From Halomarina salina (GTDB lineage: Archaea; Halobacteriota; Halobacteria; Halobacteriales; Haloarculaceae), in contig NZ_JALLGW010000001.1 in the NCBI RefSeq assembly GCF_023074835.1, forward strand, positions 310,001 to 374,000: a DNA stretch of 64,000 nucleotides. Reading direction: 5' to 3'. The notes under the pieces are model-generated. The model made no database searches, was not told the DNA's origin, and saw only the letters and a list, made by a program, of their open reading frames with translations. A program made the translations under genes and the position numbers. Positions 35,400 through 45,409 of this stretch are shown in pieces. Each line of letters starts with the position of its first letter. Position 1 is the first letter of the stretch.

Positions 35400-36139
35400 G
35401 GTCGCTCCGGGTACTGTTCGGTCGCCGCACGGTCGGTCATCCGAGTACCCCACGCTCCAGTGGGTGGGAGGGCACACTCCGGACGCCGAGTATCCGAACG
35501 GTGCCGTCGTCGCCACGGGCCACTGTCGCCGGGTGAATCTGTCGTCTTCGTACCATAGCTGGTGTCCGGACACGACTCCGAGCGAGTCGCCGCCGTCCGG
35601 CGAATGCGTTGCGGTCCGACGAGTGCGTCGCCGCCGACCGTGTCCGTGTTCGCGGGACGACGCGACGACCGGGCGTAAAACCCGGTCGAAGCTTCGCCGG
35701 GTATCGCGGGGGAAGGGGACCATCTGACCCCCGTATCCCCGGAACGCCGAAGAGCACCCCGCAGGCTCCAGCCACGCGGGGCGACGGCGGGCACTCCGAC
35801 GTAATAAGCGAGTCGAGAAGTCACCGTGCGACCGTCTGGCCCCGGTGACCCGCCCCACGCGTCGGTAGGCCCGTCGAATCCGTACCGTAACTGCCAGCCT
35901 ACACTGTATTCTAGGGGAATAGGCTACATCGGTTTTACCGCTGCGGACCCTCCTCAGAGCTGTCGAAGAGATTGGACGACGAATCGCCACCAACACGGAC
36001 ACGTCGAGTCGGCAGACCGACCGACGGTCCACGAGACGACCCGACCGCCGGACGCTGCCGGGGCGTGAGCGTCGGAGCGTCCGACGCGCCGCTGGTGGCG
36101 TCGGTCGGCACCGAATCGACGACACTCGAGGACCCAGGC
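35400..36139. other. Long intergenic region upstream of the PAS/GAF sensor
   Basis: About 740 bases without a gene I can support; long open frames on both strands are Arg-rich shadows. A near-perfect hairpin (ACCCGG-T-CGAAG / CTTCGCCGGGT, 35680-35702) and an AT-rich patch at about 35905-35940 that may hold the sensor promoter are visible. The sensor frame is open from a TTG at 35972. Confidence 0.5.
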
Positions 36140-39061
36140 ATGGCACACGAAGGCCCAACGATCGGTGGGGACGCCAGATGGAGTGGTATCGACGCGGCTG
36201 GTAAGGGCGTCGTCGGCGTCGACGAGTCGGGTAGCGTCGCGTTCGTCACGCCCGCCGGGGCGCGACTCCTCGGTCGTCGCGTCGACGACCTCGTCGACAG
36301 TCCCCTCCAGGAACTCGTCCGCGACGACGACCCCGACGCCGCACTCTCCCGTCTCCGGGACGCGGCGGCCGAGACCGGCGGAGCGGACGCGCCGGACGAG
36401 ACGCTGACCGTCCGTCACTGGGACGGTCACGACGTCTCGCTCCGGACGGCCGTCGAGACGGTCAGCGAGAACGGACAGGAGCTTCTCGTCCTCGTCGTCC
36501 ACGACGTCGAGAACTACCGGTACGACGGTGAACGGACGGGCGACGGTGAGCGACCGAGCGCCCGCGTGCAGGAAGGAGACGGACCCGACGGCGGCCGTGG
36601 AGCCGACGACGACGACCACGAGGCCGACGGCGATTCGGCGTACACCGTCGAGATGGTCCGCGGCGTGTTCGACCACCTCAACGACGCGTTGCTCATCACC
36701 GACCCGGAACACGACGTGTTCCGGGCGTGCAATCCCCGCGCGTGCGACCTCCTGCAGTACGACGCCGACGACCTGCTGTCGCTCCCGCCAGCGGCCCTCT
36801 TCGGCCGCGACGGCGAGTCCTACGCGACGTTCGTCGAGGAGACGTTCGAGCGAGGCGCTGGCTGGACCGACGACCTCACCGTCGAGACGGGCGAAGGGAC
36901 GGCGCTCCCCGTCGAGGTGTCGGTCGCCGTCGTCGAGTTCGACGGCGACCCCCGGATGCTGTGGAGCCTGCGCGACATCAGCGACCGCCTGGAACGGGAG
37001 CAGGAGCTTCGCCAGCGGGTGGTGGCGATGGAGTCGTCCATCGACGGGATGGCCGTCGTCGACGCCGACTGGACGTACCTGTTCGTCAACCCGGCCCACG
37101 CCGACCTGTACGGCTACGAGTCGCCCGACCGCCTCGTCGGCCGGTCGTGGTTCGACCTGTGCGACGAGGCTACCAGACGGCAGTACGAACGGGAGATACT
37201 CCCATCACTCGACGCGCAGGGCTACTGGCGCGGGGAGAGCGTCGGCCAGCGACGCGACGGTGCGACCTTCGAACAGGAACTCTCGCTGGCCACCGTCGGC
37301 GACGGCGACGTCGTCGGGGTGGTGCGCGACATCAGCGACCGCAAGGCGGCCGAGCGACTCCTGCGCGCGCTCAACCAGCAGAGCCGCGACCTCCTGCGAG
37401 CGACGACCGAACGGGACATCGCCCAGCGCGGCGTCGAGGCCGTCGAGGACATCATCGGGTTCGACATCAGCTGTATCCGGCTGTTCGACCCGGAGTCGAA
37501 CGCGTTCGACATCGTCGCCCAGACCGACCGCGCCGAGGAGTTGATCCGGTCGCGACCGGTGTTCAACCTGCGCTCGACGTACGCGGGACGGGCGTTCAGA
37601 CGCGGCGAGACCGTCCAGAAGGTGGAACCGGACGGTCCGGACACGCCGTACGGCGACGACGCCATCGAGACGGGGGTGCACGTCCCACTCGGCGAGTACG
37701 GCGTGCTGACCGTGCTCACGACGGTCGGGCAGACCATCGACGAGCGGGACGTCTCGCTGATCGAACTGCTCGCGTCGGACGTCACGATGGTGCTCGAACA
37801 CACCCGGCGCGAGCGACTGGTCAGCGACCACGAACGCGACCTGCTCATTCAGCGCGACCGCCTCCGTACCCTCGACCAGATCAACGCCGTCATCCGCGAA
37901 ATCGTCCAGCGACTGCCGCGAGCGACGGCCCACCGGGAGGTCGGTGAGGTCGTCTGCCGGTGCCTGCTGGCCTCCGAACTCTACCAGGACGCCTGGATCG
38001 TCGAGTCGGACCCCGGTACCGGCGTCGTCGCGACCGAGAGCGTCGACGGGGACGACACCTGGTCGGCCGGCGAGTCGACGCGACCCGACGCCGTAACGAC
38101 GGCCATCGAGACCGGCGTGATACAGGTGACGCGTCAGTACACCGTCACGGGGACCGACGCGGAGTGCGAGGACGACCCGACCACCTTCGAGGCCAGCATC
38201 GCCGTCCCGATTCGCCACGGCGGGCGCGTCGAGGAGGTGCTCGTCGTCAGCACCGACCGCCGAGACGCCTTCACCGAGTCCGAACAGGCCGAGTTCGAAC
38301 TGCTCGGCGACACCATCGAGTTCGTCGTGCGCTCGCTCACGACCAAGAACCTCCTGATAGCGGACAGCGTCGTCGAACTCGGCATCGAGGTCGCGGCGGG
38401 AGACGACGTCTTCCTCGACCTCTCGTCCCGGTTCGACTGTCGCTGCGTCGTCGAGGACGCCGTCCCGCTCCGAGAGGGTCGCCTCCTGCAGTACGCCACC
38501 GTCGAGGGCGCGCCGCCCGAGGAGGTGTTCGACCGGGCGGGGGAGACCGACAGCGTCGAGACCCGGCGTATCCTCGACCAGACCGACGACACGACCGTAC
38601 TCGAACTCGTCGTCACCGAGTCGCCGATTCACGACCTCGTCGACCTCGGCGCACACGTCCGGTCGTTCTCTGCGGAGGGGGGCACGGCTCGTCTGGTCAT
38701 GGAAGCGCCCGCCGACGTCAACGTCAGGGGCCTCCTGGACGTGTTCCGGCGTCGGTACGACCACGCCGAACTGGTGGCCAGGCGAGAGACCGGTCACCGG
38801 GTGGCACCGGGCGTCCAGTCGGTCAACGCCGCGGACCGGTTCCTGACCGAGCGCCAGCGGACGGCCATCAGAGCCGCCTACGCGGCCGGCTACTACGACT
38901 GGCCGCGCAAGAGCACGGCCGAGCAGGTCGCCGAGTCGCTCGACATCACCTCGGCGACGCTCCACCAGCACCTCAGGAAGGCCGAGGAGAAACTCCTCCA
39001 CGCGTACCTCGGCGACACCATCTACGTCCCGACTCGACCGGCCGAGGGAAACGACTCGTGA
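36140..39061 (+). CDS. Multi-PAS/GAF sensor with HTH_10 output (bacterio-opsin activator family)
   Basis: A 973-residue cytoplasmic regulator from the first ATG in frame. Order: a short PAS-like segment (15-115), a variable acidic linker, two PAS domains (about 165-290 and 295-420, each ending LRDISDR or VRDISDR), two GAF domains (about 430-575 and 590-740), the bacterio-opsin-activator domain and a C-terminal HTH_10 (LTERQRTAIRAAYAAGYYDW, SLDITSATLHQHL). The family senses light, redox or small molecules and binds DNA directly, with no kinase step. No cofactor residue can be assigned. Start uncertain by up to 56 codons. Confidence 0.92.
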   Translation: MAHEGPTIGGDARWSGIDAAGKGVVGVDESGSVAFVTPAGARLLGRRVDDLVDSPLQELVRDDDPDAALSRLRDAAAETGGADAPDETLTVRHWDGHDVSLRTAVETVSENGQELLVLVVHDVENYRYDGERTGDGERPSARVQEGDGPDGGRGADDDDHEADGDSAYTVEMVRGVFDHLNDALLITDPEHDVFRACNPRACDLLQYDADDLLSLPPAALFGRDGESYATFVEETFERGAGWTDDLTVETGEGTALPVEVSVAVVEFDGDPRMLWSLRDISDRLEREQELRQRVVAMESSIDGMAVVDADWTYLFVNPAHADLYGYESPDRLVGRSWFDLCDEATRRQYEREILPSLDAQGYWRGESVGQRRDGATFEQELSLATVGDGDVVGVVRDISDRKAAERLLRALNQQSRDLLRATTERDIAQRGVEAVEDIIGFDISCIRLFDPESNAFDIVAQTDRAEELIRSRPVFNLRSTYAGRAFRRGETVQKVEPDGPDTPYGDDAIETGVHVPLGEYGVLTVLTTVGQTIDERDVSLIELLASDVTMVLEHTRRERLVSDHERDLLIQRDRLRTLDQINAVIREIVQRLPRATAHREVGEVVCRCLLASELYQDAWIVESDPGTGVVATESVDGDDTWSAGESTRPDAVTTAIETGVIQVTRQYTVTGTDAECEDDPTTFEASIAVPIRHGGRVEEVLVVSTDRRDAFTESEQAEFELLGDTIEFVVRSLTTKNLLIADSVVELGIEVAAGDDVFLDLSSRFDCRCVVEDAVPLREGRLLQYATVEGAPPEEVFDRAGETDSVETRRILDQTDDTTVLELVVTESPIHDLVDLGAHVRSFSAEGGTARLVMEAPADVNVRGLLDVFRRRYDHAELVARRETGHRVAPGVQSVNAADRFLTERQRTAIRAAYAAGYYDWPRKSTAEQVAESLDITSATLHQHLRKAEEKLLHAYLGDTIYVPTRPAEGNDS

Positions 39062-39386
39062 CTGGCCGAGATGGACGCGTCTCTGACTGGCACGGAGAGC
39101 GTTCCAGCCGAGTCGTCGTTCGCGATTCACCGTCGCTCCCGACGAGGAAGGCCGCGACCGGCACGCACCCCGAGCGCGCCCTAGCTGTCGTGAGCGTGCG
39201 GGCACTAGCTACCATGGCACGCCGACCTTGGCACCACCGCGCCTCGGTACGGTCGTGAGGTAGACAGATGTACGTTGAGGCACGGGGGACGAGCGGTTCG
39301 ACGGACCGAGCATCGGCGGCGCGTCGAGGTGGTCGCTCGCAGTCCCCGGGCAACCGAGGCGGGCTGGTGAACGAGCGAGGGTCGCC
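39062..39386. other. Intergenic stretch without a supported gene
   Basis: Only weak short frames; a 40-codon frame from an ATG at 39268 ends in a GTGA overlap with the next gene, but its translation is unremarkable. Confidence 0.45.
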
Positions 39387-39557
39387 GTGAACAGAGTCGA
39401 CGGCGGAGCGAACCGCGACGCGTCGACCTACGACCCGGTCGAACTGCAGTACACCGCGACCGTCCGTGACGGGAGTGGGCTGGTCATCGTCGACCTGAAC
39501 GACCTCCGCGCCTGGATTCGCTCGACGACGTCCGCCGACCTCTCGGAGATGCTCTGA
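39387..39557 (+). CDS. Small acidic protein (GTG start)
   Basis: A 56-residue frame from a GTG: it begins VNRVDGGANRDASTYDPVEL, continues with a beta-rich stretch (SGLVIVDLNDLRAWIRS) and ends DLSEML. Length, acidity and the V/I-rich strands followed by a Trp resemble short haloarchaeal proteins of the DUF7331 kind. It precedes the zinc-finger gene at 39610 in the same orientation. Moderate confidence that it is translated. Confidence 0.55.
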   Translation: MNRVDGGANRDASTYDPVELQYTATVRDGSGLVIVDLNDLRAWIRSTTSADLSEML

Positions 39558-39609
39558 TGGGACGGAGCGGGGACGTGTCGCGACGGGCGACAGCCTCGGA
39601 GGCTCCGCC

Positions 39610-39957
39610 GTGACGGTCTACAAACGCTGTCCGTTCTGCGACGAACTGTTCGCGATCGGCGCGGAGGACGACGCCCCGATGCGCAGACACATGGAGGACG
39701 CCCACGGAGAACTCGGCCGACCACCGTCCCCGCCGGAGACGGCCAGTGCCATCTCGTTCCAGGACGTTCGGCGCGCGCTCGAAGACGAGGCGTCGCCGCG
39801 GGGCGTCCTGCTCGCGTGCGTCTTCAAACGCGACGTGCTCACGGAGGTGTTCGGCCAGTGGTACGGCGTGCCCGAATCGGCGGTCGAGGCGCAGTTCGAC
39901 CTGCTGGAGGCCGACCTCTTCGAAGAGGCAGCGAGGTCGGACGACGAGTCGTTCTGA
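39610..39957 (+). CDS. C2H2-type zinc-finger protein (GTG start)
   Basis: A 115-residue protein with a single zinc finger at the N-terminus: CPFCDELF and a later HMEDAH pair. The remaining helical region (ISFQDVRRALEDEA, then YGVPESAVEAQFDLL) has no family I can name. The start is a GTG giving VTVYKRCPFCDE. Single C2H2 proteins are numerous in haloarchaea and include small regulators. Confidence 0.78.
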   Translation: MTVYKRCPFCDELFAIGAEDDAPMRRHMEDAHGELGRPPSPPETASAISFQDVRRALEDEASPRGVLLACVFKRDVLTEVFGQWYGVPESAVEAQFDLLEADLFEEAARSDDESF

Positions 39958-40011
39958 CGCCCGCTCCCCTCGTCGCTGTCGACGCTCCTCGTCGCTGTCG
40001 GCCGCCCGTAC

Positions 40012-41250
40012 TCAGGTCGCGATGCCGAGCGCGGCGGCGACGTCGACGACGCCCTGTCCCTGTTCGTCCTCGTCGAGCCCGACGTCGGTCGCCGTCTCCC
40101 CGAGTCGTGCCCGCACCTCGTCGCTCGAACACCCCTCGGCCATCAACAGGGCGGCCGCACCGGCGACGTGCGGTGCCGCCATCGACGTCCCCGAGTGCTC
40201 CTCGTACTCGTCGCCGGGGACCGTCGAGAGGACGTCGTCGCCCGGTGCGACGAGTTCGACCTCGGGTCCGGTCAGCGAGAAGTCGGCCAGTTCGCCCTCG
40301 TCCGCGAGCGCACCGACCGCGAGGACCGACTCGTGTGCCGCCGGGTAGCGGACGACGGTGTTGTCCTCGCCCACGTCGACGTTCCCCGCCGCACCGACCA
40401 CCAGCACGCCCGCCTCGGTGGCGTAGCGACAGGCGTCCGCGATGAGGTCGGACGGGTCCTCGTCGCCGAGGCTGAGGTTGGCGACGTGCACCCCGCTGTC
40501 GGCGGCGTACTCCAGCCCCGCGGCGATGTCCGCCGACTTCCCCCCGGAGTCGGACCCGACCTTGATGGCGTGGATGGACGCCCCGGGGGCGACCCCTCGA
40601 ACGCCCTGCTCGTTGTCCGATGCCCCGACGATGCCAGCACAGTGCGTTCCGTGGCCGTCGGTGTCCTGCCACGCCGGGAGGTCGGCCGCGACGTCGGCCG
40701 CTCCGCTCTCGTCGTCCTCGCCGTCACCCACCTCGTGGTCGCTCTCGACGAACGCCTTCCCCTCCCCCAGGTTCTCGCGCAGGTCCGGGTGCCTGCTCGC
40801 GACGCCCGTGTCGAGGACGGCGACCTTCGCACCCGCGCCGGTCAGGCCGTTCTCGTGGGCCACTCCGGCACCGATTCGCTCGACACCGCTCGGGAGGGTC
40901 TGTTCGGCGTCCAGGTCGGCCACGGACGCGGTGTCGAAGAGTCGCTTCTCGGCGTTCGCTTCGACGTACCGGATGTCGGTACGCGCGGCGAGCGGTTCGA
41001 CGAGACGCTTCGGGAGGCGGAGCGTCACCGCGTCGAAGCCGAACTCGCGGCCGACGGTGGCCGCGTCGCCGAGTGCGGCGTCGAGACCCGCGGGTTCGTC
41101 GTAGCCGACGTTCACCTCGACGAGTTCGACGTCACTGGTCGTCACCCAGCCACCGACGCCGAGTGCGAGACCGCTGCCTGCCGCCCCGACTCCCGTCAGG
41201 AACCGCCGTCGGTCCATAGCCGTCGCTGCTGGTGTCTGATTCGTGGTCAT
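40012..41250 (-). CDS. Tat-exported subtilisin-like serine protease (halolysin type)
   Basis: A 412-residue S8 protease. Tat signal DRRRFLTGVGAAG is followed by an I9-like propeptide (about 40-110) and the catalytic domain. The triad is Asp147 (VAVLDTGV), His200 (DGHGTHCAG) and Ser356 (GTSMAAPH), with oxyanion Asn290 (GAAGN). It lacks the C-terminal extension found in longer halolysins. The ATG at 41250 is the one that gives a Tat signal near the start; a TATA-like TTTATA lies about 60 bases upstream. Confidence 0.95.
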   Translation of the reverse strand: MTTNQTPAATAMDRRRFLTGVGAAGSGLALGVGGWVTTSDVELVEVNVGYDEPAGLDAALGDAATVGREFGFDAVTLRLPKRLVEPLAARTDIRYVEANAEKRLFDTASVADLDAEQTLPSGVERIGAGVAHENGLTGAGAKVAVLDTGVASRHPDLRENLGEGKAFVESDHEVGDGEDDESGAADVAADLPAWQDTDGHGTHCAGIVGASDNEQGVRGVAPGASIHAIKVGSDSGGKSADIAAGLEYAADSGVHVANLSLGDEDPSDLIADACRYATEAGVLVVGAAGNVDVGEDNTVVRYPAAHESVLAVGALADEGELADFSLTGPEVELVAPGDDVLSTVPGDEYEEHSGTSMAAPHVAGAAALLMAEGCSSDEVRARLGETATDVGLDEDEQGQGVVDVAAALGIAT

Positions 41251-41791
41251 GGTAGGTCGCGTTCCGTCGCCCGGTGGGGCGTACCGGAACGATACCGAAC
41301 GTCGTCTATAAACCTTCCCATACACCAACTGATAACCAGACATCCGTTATCCTAATCAGCTATTCCACAGAACAATTTACGGAATCGACCGTCATCGGCG
41401 GCCGAACGTCTCGCCGGTAACATCCGGAATCGGGACGGAGCGAGCAGCGCCGATCCTCGTGAGAACACCGTTTTACGTGCCCCTGTTCCGATACGTCCGG
41501 CGACCAGTGAAGTCGGCTGAAGCGTCCTGTCAGTAGACGGCCCCGTTAACCGGCGCTTGACCACCGCGTCGCACGACCACGGGCGGCGGAGCGTCGCGCT
41601 GGACGGACCGACTCGGCTCGCAGTCACTGTCCACGTGGTAGTCGTCGCGCGCTCGCGAACGTCGGCGCGAGCGTCATCGACCTCAGGCGCGAGCGACATC
41701 GACCGCGGGAGGGAACCTACGTGCGTAGCGCGTCGCCACGCTAGGGAGGTAGGTCGTCGGTTCTTCGAACCGCTCCCCCTCTCTCGGCCCG
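41251..41791. other. Divergent intergenic region, subtilase / membrane-anchored protein
   Basis: No gene seen in about 540 bases. An AT-rich stretch (41308-41395) holds the subtilase promoter. A 19-bp direct repeat with one mismatch (GGCGCGAGCG-T/A-CATCGACC, 41664-41682 and 41686-41704) lies nearer the downstream gene. Confidence 0.5.
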
Positions 41792-42448
41792 ATGACACAG
41801 AATCGTCGTGTGGGCGTCGCAGTCCTCGTGTGCGTCCTGCTCACACTGGCAGTCGTCGGACTCGTCAGCGGCGGGGCACCCCCGCTGCTGGGCGGGTCGA
41901 CCGAGGCCGACGTGGCGGCCGACCGGACCGCGGAAACCGCAGAGCCGACGGACTCCGAGGAGTCAGCGAGGGCGACGTCGCTCGAGAACGTGGTCCGGGA
42001 GGACGCCTCGCCCGAGGAGGTGGTCGACGCGTACAACGAACTGGTCGACCGCGCTCCGGCGGTCATCGACGAGCGGTTCGCCGACGACCCGGACCTGCGC
42101 GAGGTAGCGCACCTCGCGTACGAGCTGGCGACGGACCGGCTCGCAGACCAGGTCGTCGAACTCCGCGTGACGACCGACGACGGCGAGGTCCAGACTTACA
42201 CCGTCGTCACGGACGAGGCGGCACACGTCGTCGACTACGACGTCGGACCGACCGACGACGAGACGATACGCGTAGCGTCGGACGAGGCGACGCTCGGGAC
42301 CATCGCGACGGCCGAGGACCCGGTCTCGGCGGTCGTCGACGCCCACGAACGGGGCGACCTCTCGGTCGAACACGTCGGTCCCGACGGGGAGTTCGCGGGC
42401 GACGGTATCGGTATCGTCGGCGAGACGGCCGGAATCGCCGCACCCTGA
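41792..42448 (+). CDS. Membrane-anchored or secreted protein of unknown function
   Basis: A 218-residue protein starting MTQNRRVGVAVLVCVLLTLA, one hydrophobic helix that serves as signal or anchor. Next come a Ser/Thr/Glu linker, an alpha-helical segment (SPEEVVDAYNELVDRAPAVI) and a beta-rich domain (VELRVTTDDGEVQTYTVVTD). No known motif. It converges with the GtrA gene, with 19 bases between them. Confidence 0.78.
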   Translation: MTQNRRVGVAVLVCVLLTLAVVGLVSGGAPPLLGGSTEADVAADRTAETAEPTDSEESARATSLENVVREDASPEEVVDAYNELVDRAPAVIDERFADDPDLREVAHLAYELATDRLADQVVELRVTTDDGEVQTYTVVTDEAAHVVDYDVGPTDDETIRVASDEATLGTIATAEDPVSAVVDAHERGDLSVEHVGPDGEFAGDGIGIVGETAGIAAP

Positions 42449-42467
42449 GTGACGGCCCGACTCGCCT

Positions 42468-42893
42468 TCAGGCACCCCACGTGAACCGCGAGTCGAGTGC
42501 GTAGCGGTAGAGCCCGCTGACGACGATGGCGACGCCGTTGGCGAGGAGGTAGAGCACGCCGGTCCACTCGACGAGGACGAACAGCACGCTCAACTGGATG
42601 GGTATCGCACTGCCGCGGACGACGTTCGTCGTGAGCAGTCCCCGGAGGAACGCCCGGCGGCCGTCGTTCCGGCGTTCCCGAAACGTCCACGCGTTGTTCA
42701 GGACGTACTGGAAGACGATGGTTATCTCGATGGCCACCGTCGCGCCGACGAGGTAGTTGAGACCGGCCCACTCGACGAACAGCGAGAGGAGCACCGTCTG
42801 AACGGCCGCGGCCACGGCTCCGACGACGACGAACCGGCGGAGTCGAACGGCGAGCGGCCGACCGAGCACCTGCTGGACGTACTCCGTTCCCAT
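42468..42893 (-). CDS. GtrA-family membrane protein
   Basis: A 141-residue protein with four transmembrane helices and the GtrA signature (LRRFVVVGAVAAAVQTVLL, NNAWTFRERR, and a closing SRFTWGA). GtrA-like proteins help move lipid-linked sugars across the membrane. No glycosyltransferase gene is adjacent here. Confidence 0.9.
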   Translation of the reverse strand: MGTEYVQQVLGRPLAVRLRRFVVVGAVAAAVQTVLLSLFVEWAGLNYLVGATVAIEITIVFQYVLNNAWTFRERRNDGRRAFLRGLLTTNVVRGSAIPIQLSVLFVLVEWTGVLYLLANGVAIVVSGLYRYALDSRFTWGA

Positions 42894-43136
42894 CTACCGC
42901 GACGTGAGCGAGCGGTCGGGGGTCGGGACACCGGTCGGGCGACGCCGTTCGTGGGAGACCACGGCGCTCTGGCCGCGACGACGGGAGCTTCGAGACACAG
43001 TCACCCGTCGAGATAGGCGACCGGCTCGTCTCAACCTTGCGGTCGGCGAACGTGGCGGTCGCTCGGTCGTGACGGCGTCGTCACTCGAAGCGGGCGGGTG
43101 CCGGAGAAGCGTCGTCGGTAGGCGAGCGTGAGTGAT

Positions 43137-43484
43137 CTACAGCGCCTGCTCGAAGAGGTCCTGGTTGGGACAGACGAAGACGCCGTCGTCCGTGTCGTCG
43201 AGGTCGACGAAGCCGGCGTCGGCGAGCATCGGGAGGTGGTTGTGGTAGAGCGTGACGAGGACGCGGTCGAACTTCTCCTCATCGAACGCAGACCAGTCAC
43301 CGTCGAGTTCCTCGGCGACGACCCACTCGGCGACACGGTCGAGTTCGAAGACGCCCTCGCGGGACTCCAGCACGTTGAGGAGAGCGCGACGACGGGAGTT
43401 CGAGAGGATACGACCGACGAAGTCCTGAGACGGCTGCGTCGATTCGGCGGCGGTGAGCGACCGGGCGGCAATCTGCGATGACAT
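43137..43484 (-). CDS. Winged-helix regulator (DUF7344-like)
   Basis: A 115-residue protein with ILSNSRRRALLNVLESREG at its start, VAEWVVAEE in the middle and LVTLYHNHLPMLADAGFVDL as recognition wing. This is the compact haloarchaeal winged-helix fold now called DUF7344. Such proteins often sit beside sensors; here the KaiC-like gene is divergent at 43744. Target unknown. Confidence 0.83.
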   Translation of the reverse strand: MSSQIAARSLTAAESTQPSQDFVGRILSNSRRRALLNVLESREGVFELDRVAEWVVAEELDGDWSAFDEEKFDRVLVTLYHNHLPMLADAGFVDLDDTDDGVFVCPNQDLFEQAL

Positions 43485-43712
43485 TCTGATTTCCCTATCC
43501 GTCCATTCACGCGTTCGAACATATGGTCACTCCCTAAAGAGATTGGCCCGAGCGTCAGACGACTCCGCAAACCGCCCGGATAGAGCCACAGACCCGCCAT
43601 TTCGAGCGTTTCGAGAACGGAGCCGAACCGGACGTAGCCGGTTCGAGTGCCCGACCGAGCGAGAATCCTGACGTTAGACAGGAACGAACTGTCGTTGAAA
43701 CAAGGGCGGAAC

Positions 43713-43719
43713 ATCTATA
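43713..43719 (+). promoter_or_regulatory. TATA-like box of the KaiC operon
   Basis: TCTATAC lies about 25-31 bases before the ATG at 43744, consistent with a leaderless transcript. Confidence 0.45.
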
Positions 43720-43743
43720 CGAGAGTCGGAAATCGGTGGGGGT

Positions 43744-45339
43744 ATGCAGGAGGCGCTCGAGCGGGTCTCGACTGGTGTCGCCGGTCTCGACGAAGTGCTG
43801 AACGGAGGACTGGTGAAGAATCGAACGTACATGGTCCGCGGCCAACCGGGCGCGGGGAAGAGCATCCTCGGCCTGGAGTTCCTCGTCGCCGGGGCGGACG
43901 AGGGCGAGGACGTGATGTACGTGAACATGGAAGAGCCAGAGGCCGAGATTCGGAAGAACGCCGCCTCGCTCGGTATCGACGTCGGCGACGTCGAGTTCCT
44001 CGATTTGAGCCCGGACTCGGAGTTCTTCTCGGAGGACCTGAGCTACGACATCTTCGCGCCCGAGGAGGTCGAGGACGGGGCGATAACCGACCGAATCTCC
44101 GAACGCGTCGAGGAGACGTCGCCCGAGCGCATCTTCGTCGACCCCATCAGCCAACTGCGGCACCTCTCGCCCGACGAGTACCAGTTCCGCAAGGAGGTGC
44201 TGTCGTTCATGCAGTTCCTCAAGGAGCAGGGGGCGACGGTGCTGTTCACCTCGCAGGCGACGCCGACCACTCCGGACGACGACCTCCAGTTCATGTGCGA
44301 CGGCGTCGTCGAACTGGAGCGGACGGAGCAGGGTCGCAGTATCACCGTGCCGAAGTTCCGTGGCTCGCGAACGCTCGACGGCGACCACGTCCTCCGTATC
44401 GACCACGGTGGCATCACCGTCTACCCCCGTCTCGCGCCCCAGCAACACGAGAAGTCGTTCGAACTGGAGACGCTCCCCTCGGGGGTCCCGGAACTCGACA
44501 GACTGCTCAACGGTGGCATCGAGCGTGGCACCGTCACCATCGTCACCGGGTCGCCCGGCGTCGGCAAGACGACGACCGGCGTCCAGTTCATGAAGGAGGC
44601 GGCCGGCCGGGGCGAGCGCTCGGTCGTCTACTCCTTCGAGGAGGCGAAGAACACGCTCGTCCACCGCTGTGAGTCCATCAACATCCCAGTCGAGACGATG
44701 ATGGACAAGGGGACGCTCGCCATCGAGGAGGTGGAGGCGCTCCAGCTCTCGGCGACCGAGTTCGCCCACATGGTCCGACAGGAGGTCGAGGAGAACGACA
44801 CGAGCATCGTCATGATAGACGGCGTCGAGGGGTACAAACAGGCGCTCCGCGACGGGGACGACGAACTCGCGCGGGAGCTCCACTCGGTCTGTCGCTACCT
44901 GAAGAACATGGGCGTGACGGTCATCCTGATGAACGAGATTCCGACCGTCGTCGGCGAGTTCCAGTTGACGCAGGCCGGCCTGTCGTACCTCTCGGACAGC
45001 ATCGTGTTCATCCAGCACATCGAGATGAACTCCCGGATGCGGAAGGTCATCGGCGTGCTCAAGAAGCGCACCAGCGACTTCGAGCGCAACGTCCGCGAGT
45101 TCCGCATCACCGAGTACGGCGTCGACATCGGCGAACCGCTCGACGGCCTGACCGGAATCCTGACCGGTAACCCGACGTTCGAGCACACGTCCGGATTCCC
45201 CGACGAGCCCAACTCCCGGCGACGCGCCCGTGAGAACACCCGCGACATGTTCGGTACCGACGACCGGGACAGTGCCCGTCGAGACGTCGACAGACACGCC
45301 GACTACCCGACCGACGAGAGCGGCAGGGACCACCCGTGA
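43744..45339 (+). CDS. Double-domain KaiC-like ATPase
   Basis: A 531-residue RecA-superfamily protein with two KaiC domains. The first has Walker A GQPGAGKS (33-40), the paired catalytic Glu63-Glu64 and Walker B FVDP. The second has GSPGVGKT (269-276), Glu299-Glu300 and IVMIDGVEGY. A charged, Arg-rich tail follows. Both ATP sites appear intact. Haloarchaeal KaiC-like proteins occur without KaiA and KaiB and act in signalling. The receiver/PAS/HTH gene 70 bases downstream is the likely partner. Confidence 0.93.
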   Translation: MQEALERVSTGVAGLDEVLNGGLVKNRTYMVRGQPGAGKSILGLEFLVAGADEGEDVMYVNMEEPEAEIRKNAASLGIDVGDVEFLDLSPDSEFFSEDLSYDIFAPEEVEDGAITDRISERVEETSPERIFVDPISQLRHLSPDEYQFRKEVLSFMQFLKEQGATVLFTSQATPTTPDDDLQFMCDGVVELERTEQGRSITVPKFRGSRTLDGDHVLRIDHGGITVYPRLAPQQHEKSFELETLPSGVPELDRLLNGGIERGTVTIVTGSPGVGKTTTGVQFMKEAAGRGERSVVYSFEEAKNTLVHRCESINIPVETMMDKGTLAIEEVEALQLSATEFAHMVRQEVEENDTSIVMIDGVEGYKQALRDGDDELARELHSVCRYLKNMGVTVILMNEIPTVVGEFQLTQAGLSYLSDSIVFIQHIEMNSRMRKVIGVLKKRTSDFERNVREFRITEYGVDIGEPLDGLTGILTGNPTFEHTSGFPDEPNSRRRARENTRDMFGTDDRDSARRDVDRHADYPTDESGRDHP

Positions 45340-45409
45340 CTCGTCCACGGTCCGGTAGCCGTTCGGGGCGTCCGCCCCGTCCGCGACCGGACGATGGGGG
45401 CAGGCCACT

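Noticed and set aside
36527-37544. Plus-strand 338-codon frame inside the PAS/GAF sensor gene
   Set aside because: It is an Arg/Ser/Thr-rich shadow of the sensor gene, whose own frame has clear PAS, GAF and HTH_10 domains.
41664-41704. Two 19-bp direct repeats as a possible start of a CRISPR array
   Set aside because: Only two copies with a 3-base spacer, so not a CRISPR; more likely a small local duplication.
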